From Mycobacterium sp. E2733 (GTDB taxonomy: Bacteria > Actinomycetota > Actinomycetes > Mycobacteriales > Mycobacteriaceae): a stretch of DNA of 64,000 nucleotides. The stretch's first letter is position 1. Each line of letters begins with the position of its first letter. Made by a program: the position numbers and the translations under genes. The DNA lies in NCBI RefSeq assembly GCF_001667585.1, contig NZ_LZJZ01000122.1, forward strand, positions 62,001 through 126,000, given 5' to 3'. Shown in pieces: positions 16,314-24,094 of this stretch. The notes below the pieces were generated by a model. The model had not been told where the DNA came from. It saw nothing but the letters and a program-made list of their open reading frames with translations, and searched no databases.

Positions 16314-17803
16314 CTGGCACATCCAAGGGGTTCGATTGGGCCGGCGGGCGGTCCGACGGCGGGCATGCCGAGCCCGATGCCATCCGGGCGCTGCCCGGCG
16401 GCGTGCGCGTCTCCGGCGCGGGTGCGGCGATGGCTGAGGATGCCGGCGTCGGCGATCAGGTGGTGCGGCGCGGCCTGGGTGACCACCGCGGTGACGAGGT
16501 CCCCCGGTCGCACCCGGTCGTCGGCGCTGAAGTGCACCAGGCGGCCGTCGCGGGCGCGGCCGGTCATCCGGGCCGTGCGCGCGTCCTTGCGTCCCTCGCC
16601 GGCGGCGACCAGCAATTCCACGGTCTGCCCGACCAGCGCGCGATTGCCCTCCAGCGAGATCTGCTCCTGCAGCTCGACCAGCCGCTCATAGCGTTCCTGC
16701 ACAACGGCTTTCGGCAGCTGCCCGTCGAGCTCGGCGGCCGGGGTGCCGGGCCGCTTGGAGTACTGGAAGGTGAACGCGGCGGCGAAGCGGGCCTGCCGCA
16801 CCACATCGAGCGTGGCCGCGAAGTCCTCTTCGGTCTCACCGGGGAACCCGACGATGAGGTCGGTGGTGATGGCGGCGTGCGGCATGGCGGCGCGCACGCG
16901 GTCGATGATGCCGAGGTACCGCTCGGCGCGGTATGAGCGCCGCATCGCCCGCAGCACCCGGTCGGAGCCCGACTGCAGCGGCATGTGCAGGGCGGGGCAG
17001 ACATTCGGCGTCTGCGCCATGGCCTCGATGACATCGTCGGTGAATTCGGCCGGATGCGGCGAGGTGAACCGCACCCGTTCCAGACCGTCGATGTCCCCGC
17101 AGGCCCGCAGGAGGCGTGCAAAGGCGCCGCGATCGCGGGGCAGCGCCGGGTCGGCGAACGACACCCCGTAGGCGTTGACGTTCTGGCCCAGCAGCGTGAC
17201 TTCGAGCACGCCGTCGTCCACCAGCGCCCTCACCTCGGCCAGGATGTCGGCCGGGCTGCGGTCGACCTCCTTGCCCCGCAGCGAGGGCACGATGCAAAAG
17301 GTGCAGCTGTTGTTGCACCCGACCGAGACGGAAACCCAAGCGGCGTATGCCGATTCGCGTGCGCTCGGCAGCGACGACGGAAACTCCTGCAGCGACTCGA
17401 CGATCTCCACCTGGGCGACCTTGTTGTGCCGGGCCCGTTCGAGCAGCGTGGGCAGCGATCCAAGGTTGTGCGTGCCGAAGACGACGTCGACCCAGGGCGC
17501 CTTGCGCAGCAACGCGTCCCGGTCCTTTTGGGCCAGGCAACCCCCGACCGCGATCTGCATCTCGGGATTGCCGCGCTTGCGCGGCGCCAGGTGGCTGAGG
17601 TTGCCGTACAGCTTGTTGTCGGCGTTCTCGCGGACCGCGCAGGTGTTGAAGACGACCACGTCGGCTTCGGCGCCCTCGACCGCGCGCTCGTAGCCGGCCG
17701 CTTCCAGCAGACCCGCCAACCGCTCGGAATCGTGGACGTTCATCTGGCAGCCATAGGTGCGCACCTGGTAGGTACGCGCCCCCGAAACATCTCGGGCCAC
17801 CAT
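16310..17803 (-). CDS. miaB: tRNA-2-methylthio-N6-dimethylallyladenosine synthase MiaB
   Basis: A 497-residue radical-SAM methylthiotransferase acting on i6A37 tRNA made by MiaA. The N-terminal MTTase domain has the auxiliary-cluster cysteines Cys19, Cys55 and Cys89. The radical-SAM motif CNNSCTFC supplies Cys163, Cys167 and Cys170. A C-terminal TRAM domain follows, then a glycine/proline-rich tail after HRRTRAGDAH. A GTG 3 codons upstream (17812) is an alternative start; further upstream the frame is open but unsupported. It ends in an ATGA overlap with the downstream membrane gene. Confidence 0.95.
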   Translation of the reverse strand: MVARDVSGARTYQVRTYGCQMNVHDSERLAGLLEAAGYERAVEGAEADVVVFNTCAVRENADNKLYGNLSHLAPRKRGNPEMQIAVGGCLAQKDRDALLRKAPWVDVVFGTHNLGSLPTLLERARHNKVAQVEIVESLQEFPSSLPSARESAYAAWVSVSVGCNNSCTFCIVPSLRGKEVDRSPADILAEVRALVDDGVLEVTLLGQNVNAYGVSFADPALPRDRGAFARLLRACGDIDGLERVRFTSPHPAEFTDDVIEAMAQTPNVCPALHMPLQSGSDRVLRAMRRSYRAERYLGIIDRVRAAMPHAAITTDLIVGFPGETEEDFAATLDVVRQARFAAAFTFQYSKRPGTPAAELDGQLPKAVVQERYERLVELQEQISLEGNRALVGQTVELLVAAGEGRKDARTARMTGRARDGRLVHFSADDRVRPGDLVTAVVTQAAPHHLIADAGILSHRRTRAGDAHAAGQRPDGIGLGMPAVGPPAGPIEPLGCAR

Positions 17804-17864
17804 CGAAGTCACGGGGCCATGGTACGGCGACCGGTCGGCAGGCGAGAAACCGCACGTCAGCGGG

Positions 17865-18377
17865 CTAGACCCGGCGGCGCTCCCGTTCGGCGGCCAACTC
17901 GGCGAGGACGACCTCGCACGCCAGGTTCTGGCTGTAGCCACGGCGCGCCAACATTCCGACCAGCCGGCGGGTCACTCGCGCGTCATCGCCGTCCAGCGTT
18001 TCCCGACGCAGCTTGGTCCGCACCAACTGCTCCGCCCGGCCCCGCTCGGCACCGGCATCGATCCCGGACAGCGCCGTGGCGATCACGTCCCTGTCGACAC
18101 CCTTGGTGTGCAGTTCTGCGGCCAGGGCGCGCCTGCTCTTCGCCCGGCGGGACTGCACCCACTGCTCGGCGAAGTCGCTGTCATCGACCAGGCCGACGGC
18201 GGCGAGCCGGTCGAGCACGGCAGCGCTGACATCCTCGGGGTAACCGCGTTTCGCCAGCTGGCCGTGCAGCTCGGCCCGGGTGCGCGCCCTCGCGGCGAGC
18301 AGGCGCAGGCACAGCGTCCGCGCCTGCTCCTCGCGAGAGGGCTCAGAAATCGACGGGGGCGGGCAGGACGTCGTCAT
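17865..18377 (-). CDS. recX: regulatory protein RecX
   Basis: A 170-residue all-helical protein that binds RecA filaments and inhibits ATPase and strand exchange. It contains the tandem three-helix RecX repeats (for example SRTRAELHGQLAKRGYPEDV-like and VGLVDDSDFAEQWVQSRR). Its start lies inside the recA 3' end, overlapping by 35 bp as in M. tuberculosis, so it is co-transcribed with recA and probably translationally coupled. Confidence 0.95.
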   Translation of the reverse strand: MTTSCPPPSISEPSREEQARTLCLRLLAARARTRAELHGQLAKRGYPEDVSAAVLDRLAAVGLVDDSDFAEQWVQSRRAKSRRALAAELHTKGVDRDVIATALSGIDAGAERGRAEQLVRTKLRRETLDGDDARVTRRLVGMLARRGYSQNLACEVVLAELAAERERRRV

Positions 18378-19383
18378 CGGTCACGACCGCGCCAATGCCA
18401 AGCTTCTCCTTGATCTTCTTCTCGATCTCGTTGGCCACCTCGCCGTTTTCCATCAGGAAGGTGCGGGCATTCTCCTTGCCCTGACCGAGCTGCTCACCCT
18501 CGTAGGTGAACCAGGAACCGGACTTGCGGATGAAGCCCTGCTCCACGCCCATATCGATCAGCGAACCCTCGCGGCTGATCCCCCTGCCGTAAAGGATGTC
18601 GAATTCCGCCTGCTTGAACGGTGGCGACACCTTGTTCTTGACGACCTTGACCCGGGTGCGGTTACCGACCGCGTTGGTGCCGTCCTTGAGCGTCTCGATC
18701 CGGCGCACGTCCATGCGCACCGACGCGTAGAACTTCAAAGCCTTGCCACCCGTGGTGGTTTCCGGGCTGCCGAACATCACGCCGATCTTTTCCCGCAGCT
18801 GGTTGATGAAGATCGCCGTGGTTCCCGAATTGTTCAGCGCACCAGTCATTTTCCGCAGCGCCTGGCTCATCAGCCGGGCCTGCAGACCGACGTGGCTGTC
18901 CCCCATCTCGCCCTCGAGCTCCGCACGCGGCACCAGCGCCGCCACCGAGTCGATGACCAGGATGTCCAGCGCGCCGGAGCGGATCAGCATGTCGGCGATC
19001 TCGAGGGCCTGCTCCCCGGTGTCGGGCTGGCTGACCAGCAGGGAATCGGTGTCCACGCCCAGCTTCTTGGCGTAGTCCGGGTCCAGCGCGTGCTCGGCGT
19101 CGATGAACGCCGCGACCCCGCCGGCGGCCTGGGCGTTGGCGACCGCGTGCAGGGCGACGGTGGTCTTACCCGAGGACTCCGGGCCGTAGATCTCCACAAC
19201 CCGGCCGCGGGGCAGGCCGCCGATGCCCAGGGCCACGTCCAGTGCGATGGATCCGGTCGGAATGACCGAGATCGGCTGACGCATCTCGTCGCCGAGACGC
19301 ATCACCGACCCTTTGCCATAGCTCTTTTCGATCTGGGCCATCGCCAGTTCGAGAGCCTTCTCGCGGTCGGGGGCTTGCGTCAT
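18343..19383 (-). CDS. recA: recombinase RecA, intein-free
   Basis: A 346-residue ATP-dependent strand-exchange protein and SOS co-protease. The Walker A motif is GPESSGKT (67-74), Walker B is ILVIDSVAAL (141-150), and the L2-loop region NSGTTAIFINQLREKIGV is intact. The segment VKVVKNKVSPPF reads through residues 251-252 without interruption; M. tuberculosis RecA carries its intein exactly there, with Cys as the +1 residue, and here that residue is Val252. The ATG at 19383 is followed by the standard MTQAPDREKALELA. Upstream are a PafBC-type promoter and a LexA box. Confidence 0.98.
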   Translation of the reverse strand: MTQAPDREKALELAMAQIEKSYGKGSVMRLGDEMRQPISVIPTGSIALDVALGIGGLPRGRVVEIYGPESSGKTTVALHAVANAQAAGGVAAFIDAEHALDPDYAKKLGVDTDSLLVSQPDTGEQALEIADMLIRSGALDILVIDSVAALVPRAELEGEMGDSHVGLQARLMSQALRKMTGALNNSGTTAIFINQLREKIGVMFGSPETTTGGKALKFYASVRMDVRRIETLKDGTNAVGNRTRVKVVKNKVSPPFKQAEFDILYGRGISREGSLIDMGVEQGFIRKSGSWFTYEGEQLGQGKENARTFLMENGEVANEIEKKIKEKLGIGAVVTDDDVLPAPVDF

Positions 19384-19439
19384 GGTGCCTCTCCTATGGT
19401 TCGGTGTGTTCGATGACCGGTGTCGGTCGGTTGGCCGTG

Positions 19440-19462
19440 ACACTAGAGAAGGCCACCGACAA
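19440..19462 (-). promoter_or_regulatory. PafBC-type (RecA-NDp) promoter of recA
   Basis: On the minus strand TTGTCGGTG (19462-19454), an 8-bp spacer (19453-19446) and TAGTGT (19445-19440) match the published RecA-NDp motif tTGTCRgtg-N8-TAnnnT. That motif drives LexA-independent DNA-damage induction through PafBC. It lies 57-79 bp upstream of the recA start. Confidence 0.82.
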
Positions 19463-19491
19463 GTTGACTCACCGAACGTTCCCCACAGTAG

Positions 19492-19507
19492 CCGAACACC
19501 TGTTCGA
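19492..19507 (-). promoter_or_regulatory. LexA (SOS) box of recA
   Basis: Read on the minus strand, TCGAACAGGTGTTCGG matches the mycobacterial SOS consensus except at the last base and in the GG of the centre. It is the sequence I recall for the M. tuberculosis recA box. It lies about 110 bp upstream of the recA start. It also lies in the region upstream of the riboswitch on the other strand, so both directions could be influenced. Confidence 0.88.
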
Positions 19508-19560
19508 TTCAAGTGGACACGCCGGACCCGCCACCGCGTACGGCAACATCTGCTACCGAA

Positions 19561-19680
19561 AGGCGCTGACGGGCTTCCGGAAATCCGAGAGCCTGAGGAA
19601 ACCGGTGCGAATCCGGCGCGGTCCCGCCACTGTGACCGGGGTGCCCCTCCCGGGAGCCAGACACTCGCCGTCGGCGCTTC
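19561..19680 (+). ncRNA. cobalamin riboswitch
   Basis: The core of the adenosylcobalamin-type riboswitch is readable. It has GAGGAAACCGGTGCGAATCC (about 19595-19614), the B12 box GCCACTGTGA (19626-19635), then GGGAGCCAGACAC (19652-19664). Flanking segments GGCGCTGACG (19562-19571) and CGTCGGCGCT (about 19669-19678) can close the outer P1 stem with G-U pairs. It precedes the FhuF-like gene by about 50 nt on the same strand. The intervening segment has short GC-rich inverted repeats but no clear Rho-independent terminator, so translational control is as likely as transcriptional. Ligand-bound state would lower expression in the usual mode. Confidence 0.9.
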
Positions 19681-19730
19681 CTCACTACAACCGGGGCGGA
19701 TCTCCCCTTAAGAGGCTTGGTTGCGCACCT

Positions 19731-20396
19731 ATGGACATCTCCGCTGAGCTGGCCGAAATATCTTGCTACAACGGGTTTTTCGCATTGAGCGTGGGCGGCG
19801 ATGCTGCGGGATGGCATCCGGTCGGGCGGTCCTACGCCGACGGCTGCGCCGACCTGGTCGACGCCACCGCCAGGCGCTATCACGCGACGGACCTGCGGAT
19901 CGCCGCCTCGTTGGTTCATCTCGGCCACGCCACCCGCTTGTGGTCACCGGTGCTCGCGTGCGCGCTGGCGCACGGCGTAGTCCCCGACCTCCACGACTTG
20001 CAACGCGCCGACGACGGGGCGCAACTGCGGTTGCCCGCGCCCGTCGGGATCCCTGCCGATTCGCCGGACGTGCTGTACCGGGTGGTGGTGCAAGAGCACA
20101 TGGAGCCGCTCGCCGCCGGCCTGCGGGTCGGGCTGGCGCCCGCCCTGCTGGCGGGCAACGTCGCCTCCGCGCTCGTCGGTGCGTCGCGGGCGTTGCTTTC
20201 GGCGCGGCCCGACCTCGGGCCGCGGATCGCCGGGATGACTCATGCGCTGCTGGGCACCGGCGCGCTGGCCGGATCGGGCGTCACCGGCCCTGGCCTGGGC
20301 TTCAGACGTCTAAGTTGCTGCCTCTTCTACCGCCTGTCCGGTCGGTCGGTCTGCGGCGATTGCGTGTTCGACACGCCACCGCCGATCCGGACTTAG
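19731..20396 (+). CDS. FhuF-like (2Fe-2S) protein under B12 riboswitch
   Basis: A 221-residue protein of the FhuF ferric-siderophore-reductase type. The C-terminus has the signature C-C-x10-C-x2-C (Cys196, Cys197, Cys208, Cys211 in RRLSCCLFYRLSGRSVCGDC) that binds an atypical [2Fe-2S] cluster. The middle contains the family-like ASLVHLGHATRLWSPVLACALAHGVVPDL. The ATG at 19731 is the first plausible start after the riboswitch; the frame is open upstream through the riboswitch but this is not coding. Known relatives reduce ferric siderophores. Riboswitch control suggests instead a role with a cobalt corrinoid, for example reduction of Co(III) for adenosylation, or in corrinoid uptake; this is inference. 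Absent from the corresponding M. tuberculosis locus as I recall it. Confidence 0.82.
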   Translation: MDISAELAEISCYNGFFALSVGGDAAGWHPVGRSYADGCADLVDATARRYHATDLRIAASLVHLGHATRLWSPVLACALAHGVVPDLHDLQRADDGAQLRLPAPVGIPADSPDVLYRVVVQEHMEPLAAGLRVGLAPALLAGNVASALVGASRALLSARPDLGPRIAGMTHALLGTGALAGSGVTGPGLGFRRLSCCLFYRLSGRSVCGDCVFDTPPPIRT

Positions 20397-20440
20397 GCGT
20401 CACGTCGTTTGCCCTTGTCCCGCAGGGGTATTTGACCACC

Positions 20441-21067
20441 ATGTCCACAGCCGCACCGCAATCCCTGCGCGCACTCGCGTTGACCTGCTCGCTGAAGAAA
20501 AGCCCGGAGCCGTCGAGCAGCGAGCTGATCGCCGATCAGCTGATCGCTCAACTGCGCAGCGCGGGCGTCGAAGGCGGGACGGTCCGCTGCGTGGACCTGG
20601 CGCTGCTGCCCGGTGTGGAAGCCGACATGGGTGCGGGCGACGAATGGCCGGCGCTGCTGGAGAAGATCACCGCGGCGGACATCGTCGTGCTGTCCACACC
20701 CACCTGGGTCGGCCACATGTCCAGCGTCGCGCAGCGCGTGCTGGAGCGCCTCGACGCTGCGATCTCCGACAAGGACGACGCCGGACGGCCGCGGATGGTG
20801 GGCAAAGTGGCGCTGGCCGCCGTCGTGGGAAACGAAGACGGCGCGCACAAGATCGTCGCCGACCTTTTCCAGGCGCTGAACGACATCGGATTCTCGATTC
20901 CCGCTCAGGGGTGCACGTACTGGAATGGCGAGGCCATGCAGGGGACGAATTTCAACGACCTGGACGACGTGCCGGAAGCGGTGGCCGCCACCACCGAAAC
21001 GGCGGCCCGCAACGCCGTCCACCTCGCGGCTCTACTGCGGCAGAACGAATACCCGCCCTACGAATAA
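20441..21067 (+). CDS. flavodoxin-fold NAD(P)H-dependent reductase
   Basis: A 208-residue flavodoxin-fold protein of the NADPH-dependent FMN-reductase/WrbA type. It has beta1 and the FMN phosphate region ALALTCSLKKSPEPSSSELI (residues 11-30), the flavin loop STPTWVGHMSS (about 84-94) and a C-terminal helix. It follows the FhuF-like gene by 44 bp on the same strand with no obvious terminator, so it is probably in the same riboswitch-controlled unit and may supply electrons to it. The longer open frame upstream overlaps the FhuF-like gene in another frame and is not used. It ends 17 bp before a convergent DUF3046 gene. Confidence 0.82.
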   Translation: MSTAAPQSLRALALTCSLKKSPEPSSSELIADQLIAQLRSAGVEGGTVRCVDLALLPGVEADMGAGDEWPALLEKITAADIVVLSTPTWVGHMSSVAQRVLERLDAAISDKDDAGRPRMVGKVALAAVVGNEDGAHKIVADLFQALNDIGFSIPAQGCTYWNGEAMQGTNFNDLDDVPEAVAATTETAARNAVHLAALLRQNEYPPYE

Positions 21068-21084
21068 GGGGCCCGCTCCGCAAG

Positions 21085-21279
21085 TCACCACTGGTCGCGC
21101 GGCACGTCGAAGTCGACGCACAGGGCCCGCCACACATCGCGGGGCTCGGCGCCGTCCTCGATCGCCTGGGCGGCGGTGCGGCCGTCGAAACCGCTCAGCA
21201 CATGGTCCGCCAGCACCGAAGAGCCGTACGCCGCACCGAATCGCAGCACGACCCGCTCGTTGAATTCCGTTAGCCGCAC
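21085..21279 (-). CDS. DUF3046 small protein (Rv2738c-like)
   Basis: A 64-residue protein of the DUF3046 family, found in actinobacteria beside recA. It is cytosolic, helical and acidic, with MRLTEFNERVVLRFGAAYG at the start and RDVWRALCVDFDVPRDQW at the end. In M. tuberculosis it lies directly upstream of recA; here 1.7 kb holding the riboswitch block separates the two. No function is assigned. Confidence 0.88.
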   Translation of the reverse strand: MRLTEFNERVVLRFGAAYGSSVLADHVLSGFDGRTAAQAIEDGAEPRDVWRALCVDFDVPRDQW

Positions 21280-21322
21280 GCCAGCAAGATACCCACCGGG
21301 CGGCGATCGGACACCGGCCGCG

Positions 21323-21586
21323 TCATCGCCAACTGGCGGGCAGGTCGATCAGGTGATTGGGGCAGTAGTCCTGGACGGCCACGGACATGGTGGTCCGTGC
21401 CCGCTGCGCCGACATTCGGGTGCGCAGCTGCATGAAGGCGTATTCGGCCGGCGCATAGCCCTGCTCAGCCGCGGCCGGGTCGTCCATCAACTGGCATGCC
21501 TGCTGCTCGTCGCCGCTATCGGCGTGCGCGACGCCCGAGCCGAACATCAGGGCGAGAAGCAGGCCACCCGCGGCGATCGTCCTCAT
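21323..21586 (-). CDS. secreted DUF732-type small protein
   Basis: An 87-residue secreted protein. The signal peptide is MRTIAAGGLLLALMFGSGVAHADS, and the mature part of about 63 residues has two cysteines (QQACQLM and DYCPNHL) likely to form a disulfide, in the pattern of the mycobacterial DUF732 family. The start at 21586 is preferred over the longer open frame because GGAGGG lies about 10 nt upstream and the signal sequence begins there. Role unknown. It lies between the DUF3046 and glycosyltransferase genes, all on the minus strand. Confidence 0.75.
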   Translation of the reverse strand: MRTIAAGGLLLALMFGSGVAHADSGDEQQACQLMDDPAAAEQGYAPAEYAFMQLRTRMSAQRARTTMSVAVQDYCPNHLIDLPASWR

Positions 21587-21618
21587 GGCCGACGCCCTCC
21601 TTTCGCGAACCCGACCGA

Positions 21619-22785
21619 TCATGCCGTCAGAGCGAGCGCTTCGTGGCACACCCGGACCGGATCGGCCACGCCGACGATGCTAGCGGCGGCGGCTTGGGCG
21701 GCCTCCCGATAACGGGGCGACGACAACACCTCGTTCACCGCGGCCACCAGTGCCTCGGCGGTGAACGGGCGGATCAGCCGCCCGCTGCCCTGCCGGACAA
21801 CCCGATTCGCCATTTCCCACTGATCCCCACCGCCGGGCACCGCCACCAGCGGCACCCCCGCCAGCAGCGTCTTGGCCACCATGCCGTGCCCGCCGCCGCA
21901 GATCACCAGGTCGGTGTGGCGCAACAACTCGGCCTGGCTGCCGAGCCCGACCACCGCCCACGGCGGCACACGCAGATCCGTTCCCCCCAACCGCGAGACC
22001 ACCAGCCGCGATCCGGCCGGCAGCGTCTCCCCCGGCCGCAGGTGGGCCAGCGCGATCTCGGCCAGGCCCTCGGTCCCGGTCAGGGCGGTCGACGGCGCGA
22101 CCACCACCACGGGCCCGGAGCCGATCGGGATTTCCAGCACCCGATCGGTCGGTTCGAAGTGCAGCGGGCCCACCAGCACGGCCTCCGCCGGCCAGTCCGG
22201 CCGCGGCACCTCGAGGGCGGGCAGGGTGGCGATCAGCCGCCGCAGCGGCCCGGGGTCGCGGGCCGGCAGCCCGATCTCGACCCGCACGGCCGCGCGCTGC
22301 CGCAGGCCCGCGCGCCAGGACCGCGCGGTCAGCGCCCGCATCGTGGCGTCGCGGAGTCGGCCGCGGACGCCGGTGCCCGGCGCGAGTCCGCTGCCTATCG
22401 GCGGCAGTCCCTTCGACGGCAGGTAAAGCGGATGCGGGTTGAGCTCGATCCACGGGATGCCCAGCAGCTCGGCGGCCAAGCCACCGCATGCGGTGATGAC
22501 GTCGGACACCACCAGGTCGGGCGCCAGCTCGCGGAGCGCCGGCACGTTGAGCACCGCCATCTGCGCGGCACGCCGGTGGATCCTGGCCCCGGCGTCGACG
22601 TCGTCGTCTATGGCCGCGAGCCCGTCCAGCTCGACAGCGTCGATGCCCGCGGCGCGGGCGGTGTCGAGCCACTCGGCGCCGGTGAACAGCGTGGGTTCGT
22701 CGCCCGCGTCGGCGAACCGTTGGCACAGCGCAATCGCGGGGAACGAGTGCCCGGGATCCGGCCCGGCGACCACGGCGACACGCAT
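21619..22785 (-). CDS. GT1-type glycosyltransferase (Rv2739c-like)
   Basis: A 388-residue glycosyltransferase of the UDP-glucuronosyl/macrolide GT1 family. The N-terminal acceptor domain begins MRVAVVAGPDPGHSFPAIAL. The C-terminal nucleotide-sugar domain carries the signature TDLVICGGGHGMVAKTLLAGVPLVAVPGGGDQWEMANR. Length equals that recalled for Rv2739c. Acceptor and sugar are unknown. The start at 22785 is 53 bp from the divergent ephG. Confidence 0.85.
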   Translation of the reverse strand: MRVAVVAGPDPGHSFPAIALCQRFADAGDEPTLFTGAEWLDTARAAGIDAVELDGLAAIDDDVDAGARIHRRAAQMAVLNVPALRELAPDLVVSDVITACGGLAAELLGIPWIELNPHPLYLPSKGLPPIGSGLAPGTGVRGRLRDATMRALTARSWRAGLRQRAAVRVEIGLPARDPGPLRRLIATLPALEVPRPDWPAEAVLVGPLHFEPTDRVLEIPIGSGPVVVVAPSTALTGTEGLAEIALAHLRPGETLPAGSRLVVSRLGGTDLRVPPWAVVGLGSQAELLRHTDLVICGGGHGMVAKTLLAGVPLVAVPGGGDQWEMANRVVRQGSGRLIRPFTAEALVAAVNEVLSSPRYREAAQAAAASIVGVADPVRVCHEALALTA

Positions 22786-22838
22786 CGGCCTTACCCTGCC
22801 ACAGCACGCCACCGAAACGCTCGCCTACGCTGGCAGTC

Positions 22839-23270
22839 ATGACCGAGCTGACTGGGACCACCGTTGCGAACACCCGCACGGTCGAGGGCTTTCTGAACGC
22901 CCTGCAGGACGCGGATTACGACGCCGCCGCCGCGGCATTGGACGACAACCTCGTCTACGAAAATGTCGGGCTGCCGACGATTCACGGCCGCGCCAGGGCG
23001 ATGAAGTTGTTTCGCCAGATGGACGGCCGCGCTGCCTTCGAGGTGAAGATGCACCGCATCGCCGCCGACGGCGGGGCGGTGCTCACCGAGCGCACCGACG
23101 CCCTGATCTTCGGCCCGCTGCGGCTTCAGTTCTGGGTGTGCGGCGTGTTCGAGGTCCACGACGGGCGAATCACGTTGTGGCGCGACTACTTCGACTTCTT
23201 CGACATGTTCAAGGCGACCCTTCGCGGCCTGGCCGCCGTGGTACTGCCGTCGCTGAAGGCGACGTTCTAG
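22839..23270 (+). CDS. ephG: limonene-1,2-epoxide hydrolase family protein EphG
   Basis: A 143-residue SnoaL/LEH-fold epoxide hydrolase. Such enzymes use an Asp-Arg-Asp triad to add water across an epoxide; the candidates are Arg and Asp in LTERTDALIFG and Asp in WRDYFDFFDMFK. The M. tuberculosis homologue Rv2740 hydrolyses epoxides including a cholesterol epoxide. It is divergent from the glycosyltransferase gene and ends 4 bp from the convergent pspM. The PE_PGRS gene that follows it in M. tuberculosis is absent. Confidence 0.9.
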   Translation: MTELTGTTVANTRTVEGFLNALQDADYDAAAAALDDNLVYENVGLPTIHGRARAMKLFRQMDGRAAFEVKMHRIAADGGAVLTERTDALIFGPLRLQFWVCGVFEVHDGRITLWRDYFDFFDMFKATLRGLAAVVLPSLKATF

Positions 23271-23274
23271 CCCG

Positions 23275-24078
23275 CTAGCTGGCGCCGCGCAATCCGCCGA
23301 GTTCGTCGAACGCCTGCGCCCAGCCGACCAGCCGGTCGGTTGCTCCGGCCAGCTCGGAGCGGTAGCGCTGTGAGGCGGCCAGTTGATCGCCGTTGGCCGT
23401 GGACACCAATTGAGCTGCGGCAGTGACCATCTCGTTGTATTGGCGGACGCCGGCGCTCAGCTGCGCGGTGAACGCGTTGATGGTGGGCACCAGATACGGC
23501 CGCGATGATTCGCTGGACTGCGCCGCCCGCTCCATCGAGACCACTTCCGCGGCGGTGGCCGTCATGGCGGCGGAAGATTTGTTGGCCGCCGCGGTCAGTT
23601 CGCGAATTTCGGCGGTCGGCAACATCGAGCCCCGCTCGATCACGTTCAACAGCGAGAGGAATCCGCGTTCGGAGGCGCCCAGCGCGTACATGGCGGGCCG
23701 CGCCGCCGACCCGGGCGGCGGCAGCCGACGCACGTTCGCCGGGCGGGGCGTGGGCAGCGGCTCGGAACGCAGACTGAAGTAGCGAGCCAACAACAGCGTC
23801 CCCAAGAAGGCCTGTGCGACCGCCACGGCGCCGGTGATCTCCAGCAGGAGCGCGAACCATCCCCAGGCGGCCAGCAGCATCGTCACCGCCGCCCAGAACA
23901 CGCAGCCGGCGGCGAAGATCAGGCCCCACCGCAGCGCGCGGCGTTGCCGCCGCAGCAGCCGCGCACGCGGATCCGTGGCGGCGCTGATCTTTTGGGCCAT
24001 GAGGTCGGAAAGGTCGGCGGCGGTGGCCAACCCGCGCCCCAGCATCGTGCGCCAGAGCCCGCGCCGCGTCTCGCTCAC
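23275..24078 (-). CDS. phage-shock membrane protein PspM (Rv2743c-like)
   Basis: A 267-residue membrane protein of the actinobacterial Psp system. Two adjacent transmembrane helices (LRWGLIFAAGCVFWAAVTMLLAAWGWFALLLEITGAV) lie near residues 50-85. A long C-terminal soluble helical domain rich in Ala, Ser and Thr follows. In M. tuberculosis the homologue binds PspA-ClgR at the membrane. The GTG at 24078 (VSETRRGLWRTMLGRG) is preferred; the open frame continues 35 proline-rich codons upstream into pspA and is not credible. It begins 16 bp after pspA. PspN, the next gene in M. tuberculosis, is missing. Confidence 0.82.
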   Translation of the reverse strand: MSETRRGLWRTMLGRGLATAADLSDLMAQKISAATDPRARLLRRQRRALRWGLIFAAGCVFWAAVTMLLAAWGWFALLLEITGAVAVAQAFLGTLLLARYFSLRSEPLPTPRPANVRRLPPPGSAARPAMYALGASERGFLSLLNVIERGSMLPTAEIRELTAAANKSSAAMTATAAEVVSMERAAQSSESSRPYLVPTINAFTAQLSAGVRQYNEMVTAAAQLVSTANGDQLAASQRYRSELAGATDRLVGWAQAFDELGGLRGAS

Positions 24079-24094
24079 CGCCACGACACCCGGG

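Noticed and set aside
18343..19383. Possible intein in recA
   Set aside because: The frame is continuous at normal RecA length with no splicing motifs.
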